Shown here piece by piece: positions 60,553 to 64,000 of a stretch of DNA of 64,000 bases; the stretch's first letter is position 1, and each line of letters opens with the position of its first letter. The notes beneath the pieces were generated by a model that did not search any database, was not told where the DNA came from, and worked only from the letters and a program-made list of their open reading frames with translations. Origin of the DNA: Pedobacter nototheniae (lineage in GTDB: Bacteria; Bacteroidota; Bacteroidia; Sphingobacteriales; Sphingobacteriaceae); the NCBI RefSeq assembly GCF_004335085.1, contig NZ_RQRS01000012.1, positions 62,001 to 126,000 of the forward strand. The letters run 5' to 3'. Position numbers and translations under genes: made by a program.

Positions 60553-62712
60553 ATGCAGATCAGGCAGCCGATAAGAAACATTCAGGATTTTTTGTTAAGT
60601 ACATATTTTGCAGATGGCTTACGAATTACCATTGGTGTACTTTTGCCTTCGCTTATTTTAGCTCAGTTTGGGCTACTTAAATATGGCATGACATTATCTT
60701 TAGGTGCACTTTGCGTTAGTGTTGTAGATACTCCTGGGCCTATGGTGCACCGCCGAAACGCCATGCTGGTTACTACGGTACTCATTTTTGTTTTTTCGAT
60801 ACTTACAGGCTTAACAAACAAAAATCATTATTTCATAGGTTTTTTATTGCTTGCCTCTAGTTTTGTATTCTCCATGTTTTATATATATGGAGTAAGGGCC
60901 GCGGCTGTTGGAACGGCAACTTTATTAATTATTGTTTTAAGTATTGATGACGTTCGGCCTTGGCAGGATGTATTAATACACGCTTTAATGGTTTTAGCAG
61001 GTAGTTTGTGGTATACCGGTTTAAGTTATTTTGTATACAGAATACGCCCCTATCGACTTGTGCAGCAATCATTAAGTGATTCTATTTTAGAAGTTGCTGA
61101 TTTTTTGAGAGAAAAAGCTAAGTTTTATCACCATAATAATAATTACGATAAAACTTATGCTGATTTATTGCAGTTGCAAGTTTCAGTTCACGAGAAACAA
61201 GACGCTGTAAGAGAATTGCTTTTTAAAACCCGCGAAATTATTCGTGATTCTACACCTGAAGGTCGATTTTTGCTGCTGGTTTTTGTAGATATGGTTGATT
61301 TATTTGAACAGGTAATGTCTACCTATTACAATTATCAGCAACTGCACGATCAATTTGATAAATCGGGAATTTTATCTGATTACGAGATGGCTATCAAGCG
61401 TATTTCTTATGCGCTTGATGATATCGCTTTTGCTTTAAAAAGCGGTGGTAAACCAACAGTATCTAAAAGATTATTGATAGAAATTGAACGCTTAAAAGTT
61501 AAAATCAACAATTTGGAGCGTAATAATAACAATCAGGAATATAGCACTATCGGCATCATTGCACTTAAAAACATTGAAGTAAATATTGAAAATATCCTTT
61601 CAAGAGTAAAAACCATTTTTAGCTACTTCAAAATCAGAACCAGTAAAGATATTAGGCAGGCTGAAGTGGATACAGAGAAATTTATTACCAGGCAAAAGTT
61701 TGACCTTAATCTTTTTACCGAGAACTTAACCTACAGTTCATCCACATTTAGGCATTCGTTACGAGTTACCGTAGTTATGCTTTTAGGTTTTATTGTTTCA
61801 CAGCTTTTTAATTTCTCGCATAGTTACTGGATTTTATTAACTATTCTGGTGATTTCAAAACCAGGTTTTAGCTTAACTAAGCAGCGCAATTATCAACGTT
61901 TAATTGGCACTACTGTGGGGGCGTTTATCGGAATGGGTGTTTTATCGTTGGTGCATGATAGACATGTATTATTTGGTATTTTATTAATATGCATGATTGG
62001 CTGCTATAGTTTTCAGCGGAAAAATTATGTCGTTAGCGTTTTGTTTATGACGCCTTATATTTTGATTCTTTTTGATTTTTTAGGTATGGGTTCATTGGCG
62101 TTAGCCCGAGAAAGAATATACGATACGTTTATTGGTTCTGGAATTGCTTTGTTGGCTAGTTATTCGCTTTTTCCTACATGGGAGCACGAGAAGTTAAAAC
62201 AGGCGATGATGGATATATTAAAAGCTAATAAGGCCTATTTAGAGCAAATTAGTTCGCTTTATTTTGAAAAAAATTATAACCGAACGGAATATAAACTTGC
62301 CCGAAAAGAAGTTTATGTTAGCACCGCCAACCTTGCTTCGTTGTTTCAAAGAATGTTTTCTGAACCTAAAAGCAAGCAGTTATTTATTAAAGATGTACAC
62401 CAATTTACGGCGCTAAGTCATTTACTATCATCTTACATTGCCACGTTATCGCTTTACAATAAAGAGCACGATTTTATCCTTGAAAATTTTGATTCATTGA
62501 AGCCAATGTATAACAATACTATTTACTTGTTGGATGCATCTATAGAAAATTTGGTTCAAGGTAAAAGTAGTATCGATAATGTTCCTTTAATTAGGCTAAA
62601 CGATAACGATATATTAATTAAAACCGGCGAAGACTTGGTACCCGAACAGTTTGACTTGATTCAAAAGGTTGCCTACGATATTTACAAACTCTCTGTAAAG
62701 ATTAAGATTTAG
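60553..62712 (+). CDS. FUSC/YccS-family membrane protein
   Basis: The 719-residue protein has two membrane blocks (about 20-160 and 405-545), each followed by a cytosolic helical domain. Signatures are YGMTLSLGALCVSVVDTPGP in the first block and YWILLTILVISKPGFSLTKQ plus RNYQRLIGTTVGAFIGMGVL in the second. The family (YccS, YhfK, AaeB-like) is linked to export of aromatic acids or other small molecules. The substrate is unknown. Its 3' end overlaps the next convergent gene by 4 bases. Confidence 0.9.
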   Translation: MQIRQPIRNIQDFLLSTYFADGLRITIGVLLPSLILAQFGLLKYGMTLSLGALCVSVVDTPGPMVHRRNAMLVTTVLIFVFSILTGLTNKNHYFIGFLLLASSFVFSMFYIYGVRAAAVGTATLLIIVLSIDDVRPWQDVLIHALMVLAGSLWYTGLSYFVYRIRPYRLVQQSLSDSILEVADFLREKAKFYHHNNNYDKTYADLLQLQVSVHEKQDAVRELLFKTREIIRDSTPEGRFLLLVFVDMVDLFEQVMSTYYNYQQLHDQFDKSGILSDYEMAIKRISYALDDIAFALKSGGKPTVSKRLLIEIERLKVKINNLERNNNNQEYSTIGIIALKNIEVNIENILSRVKTIFSYFKIRTSKDIRQAEVDTEKFITRQKFDLNLFTENLTYSSSTFRHSLRVTVVMLLGFIVSQLFNFSHSYWILLTILVISKPGFSLTKQRNYQRLIGTTVGAFIGMGVLSLVHDRHVLFGILLICMIGCYSFQRKNYVVSVLFMTPYILILFDFLGMGSLALARERIYDTFIGSGIALLASYSLFPTWEHEKLKQAMMDILKANKAYLEQISSLYFEKNYNRTEYKLARKEVYVSTANLASLFQRMFSEPKSKQLFIKDVHQFTALSHLLSSYIATLSLYNKEHDFILENFDSLKPMYNNTIYLLDASIENLVQGKSSIDNVPLIRLNDNDILIKTGEDLVPEQFDLIQKVAYDIYKLSVKIKI

Positions 62713-63149
62713 TTTTTGGCTATAAATTCCCTTATTGTGCATGCATTAAATGGTAAAACTAAAGATGATCCATCATCCAGTTTGAAAATAATCTGAACCT
62801 CACATTCTAGTTTCTTCTCTGCCAAGGATTTATAATCAATTGTAATTGGATAAAACTTCTGTTCAGGATTATCTGATTTTACCTGTTCTTCTCTTACTTT
62901 AAATTTTAATTTAAACTCTGCATCCGCTGTTTTTATTAGAACTTTCTCAACTTTTTTAAAAGGAGCGTTATAAATAAAATTAAGAATCAGCTGGTCGTTG
63001 TTAGAATTTTTGGTTTCCTTAAACAATTCAAAAGCATAGTAATTTTTCCCGTCACGATGATATTGGTACTCAATGCTTTGTTTTGTGTTTTGTGCAAGGC
63101 AAATTTTAGTAAACGCAATAAATAATAGGATCAATAAGGATGATTTCAT
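62709..63149 (-). CDS. secreted hypothetical protein downstream of porP/sprF-like gene
   Basis: The 146-residue protein has a signal peptide (LLILLFIAFTKICLAQ). The mature part is strand-rich (YYAFELFKETKNSNNDQLIL, KLKFKVREEQVKSDNPEQ). It lies 3 bases after the PorP/SprF-like gene and is likely coupled to it. No family recognised; a small partner of a surface or adhesin system is possible. Confidence 0.6.
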   Translation of the reverse strand: MKSSLLILLFIAFTKICLAQNTKQSIEYQYHRDGKNYYAFELFKETKNSNNDQLILNFIYNAPFKKVEKVLIKTADAEFKLKFKVREEQVKSDNPEQKFYPITIDYKSLAEKKLECEVQIIFKLDDGSSLVLPFNACTIREFIAKN

Positions 63150-63152
63150 AAC

Positions 63153-64000
63153 TTAAAATTTAGGGCATGCGAGTTTATAACCTTTAAAATTATTGTGCGT
63201 GTAGATTAATGAAATTTCGTAGGTACGTGGCGCAGTATTTAATATTTTATCAGAAGCTACAGTGTAATTTAAACCAGCAGTTAAGTTGCCAACAGATAAG
63301 CCTAAATATGGGTAAACAGCCGATTGATTAAAAGCATACCACAAACCAGCATTAATTTTAAATTTCGTTTCATCATTCGGTCTAAACGTAATAACGCTAC
63401 CTAAAATGGTTTCATTATTTTTTTCCTGAGAAAACTTTATTCCACTAAAATTCAAATCAACCAGATTATTTACAATGTACAACATGCTTAGGTTAATGGT
63501 TTGGCGGTATGGGATTATGGTATTATTGCCACCGAGTAGGGTTTGTTGTGGTTTAGTAATGTGGTAAAATGAGTAACCAGCGGCAAGACTTAAGCGATCA
63601 AAATTAGCAGAGAAATTTGCTCCAAAATTAAGGTCAAAATAAGAGGTTTTATCATTTGTTACATCGAGATAGTTAGGAAGCGACATATCAAAATTACCAT
63701 CAGAAGTATACTGAGATGCGAAAGTAAGTTTATTGTAATCAAGGTATTTGGAAACGTATGAAACCTGTGGCGCCAATCCAAACTTAAACTTGTGCTGAAT
63801 ATCCAAATATTGGTAATAAGAGAAGCTGGCGCTAATGTATTGTGATTTTAGTGCTTTATTAAAGGATTCATCAAATAAACCACTTAAGCCAATACTAAAC
63901 ACGTGGTTGGTAAAATTCTCATCCTCTGCCAACTTTAAATCCGCAGATACGCTGTAAGTATTATAAGGATCGCCCATGTTGCCCCATTGTTGCCGGGTGT
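63153..64000 (-). CDS. PorP/SprF-family outer-membrane protein, partial
   Basis: The frame is open to the right edge, upstream of the ATG at 63977, and the last codons read TRQQWGNMGDPYNTYS. This equals the YRNQW...YTTY opening of PorP/SprF proteins, so the true start lies outside the window. The body is a beta-barrel (KFKINAGLWYAFNQSAVYPY, GNLTAGLNYTV) and the end KLACPKF is like the family LxCPxF end. Members help export or anchor type IX secretion substrates such as gliding adhesins. Confidence 0.85.
   Translation of the reverse strand, partial: TRQQWGNMGDPYNTYSVSADLKLAEDENFTNHVFSIGLSGLFDESFNKALKSQYISASFSYYQYLDIQHKFKFGLAPQVSYVSKYLDYNKLTFASQYTSDGNFDMSLPNYLDVTNDKTSYFDLNFGANFSANFDRLSLAAGYSFYHITKPQQTLLGGNNTIIPYRQTINLSMLYIVNNLVDLNFSGIKFSQEKNNETILGSVITFRPNDETKFKINAGLWYAFNQSAVYPYLGLSVGNLTAGLNYTVASDKILNTAPRTYEISLIYTHNNFKGYKLACPKF

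Noticed and set aside
1..64000. tRNA genes and CRISPR arrays
   Set aside because: No T-arm-like motifs or cloverleaf in gaps, and the two repeat arrays lack the alternation of constant repeat and unique spacer.

Overview
The window is low-GC DNA from a member of the Bacteroidota, most likely a Pedobacter-like Sphingobacteriaceae. Supporting evidence: -7 promoter boxes of the TAnnTTTG type, almost no Shine-Dalgarno sites, many CKKD-type lipoprotein signals, TonB-dependent receptors with partner surface lipoproteins, a PorP/SprF-type gene at the right edge, S46 peptidase, DUF4468 and DUF6580 families. No tRNA, rRNA or CRISPR array was seen. Most function calls rest on recognising motifs by eye; no database search was run.

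Layout. 1-4.7 kb: PBP1A-like transglycosylase (cut by the window edge), PPK2 polyphosphate kinase, nicotinate [25 protein letters not shown] and a class-A-type serine hydrolase. 4.8-17.9 kb: a large vitamin B12 acquisition region. Two cobalamin riboswitches each control a BtuB-like receptor. Between the receptors lie five surface lipoproteins (three BtuG-like beta-propellers and two related proteins of another family). They are followed by a DUF6580 membrane protein, a BtuF-like protein without a signal peptide, a class III sirtuin and a DUF71 PP-loop protein, which together look like an inner-membrane and cytoplasmic cobalamin salvage branch. 18-31 kb: housekeeping and peripheral genes (DPP11-type S46 peptidase, fRMsr, 3-methyladenine glycosylase, kynureninase, bestrophin, HDAC-like deacetylase, TruC-like pseudouridine synthase). 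A tandem non-coding repeat fills 27.4-28.3 kb. 31-35.3 kb: an accessory stretch of hypothetical genes, a Tn3-family transposase remnant and a 17-copy 21-bp minisatellite. 35.3-42.8 kb: MATE exporter, Schlafen-AlbA_2 protein, DUF4442, MFS transporter, hemF, endonuclease V, LRR protein and GNAT.

42.85-51.3 kb is the most interesting part: an 8,427-bp prophage flanked by a 21-bp direct repeat that overlaps a chromosomal dif-like (XerC/XerD) site. It carries an HUH rolling-circle Rep, a probable major capsid protein, many small membrane proteins, a holin-like protein plus glucosaminidase lysis pair, and beta-rich putative virion proteins. It has no recombinase gene. Size and content suggest a temperate single-stranded DNA phage, possibly related to the lipid-containing FLiP/Finnlakeviridae group. 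Its right end has an imperfect hairpin that would build an XerD-arm duplex from folded ssDNA, which suggests CTXphi-like capture of the host XerCD machinery. A dif site here places the chromosome terminus inside the window.

51.3-64 kb: two TPR proteins, gyrA, a Tet-like MFS exporter, a PhoH ATPase with an unexplained terminated transcript-like region upstream, a FUSC-family membrane protein, and the 3' part of a PorP/SprF-like gene with its downstream partner.
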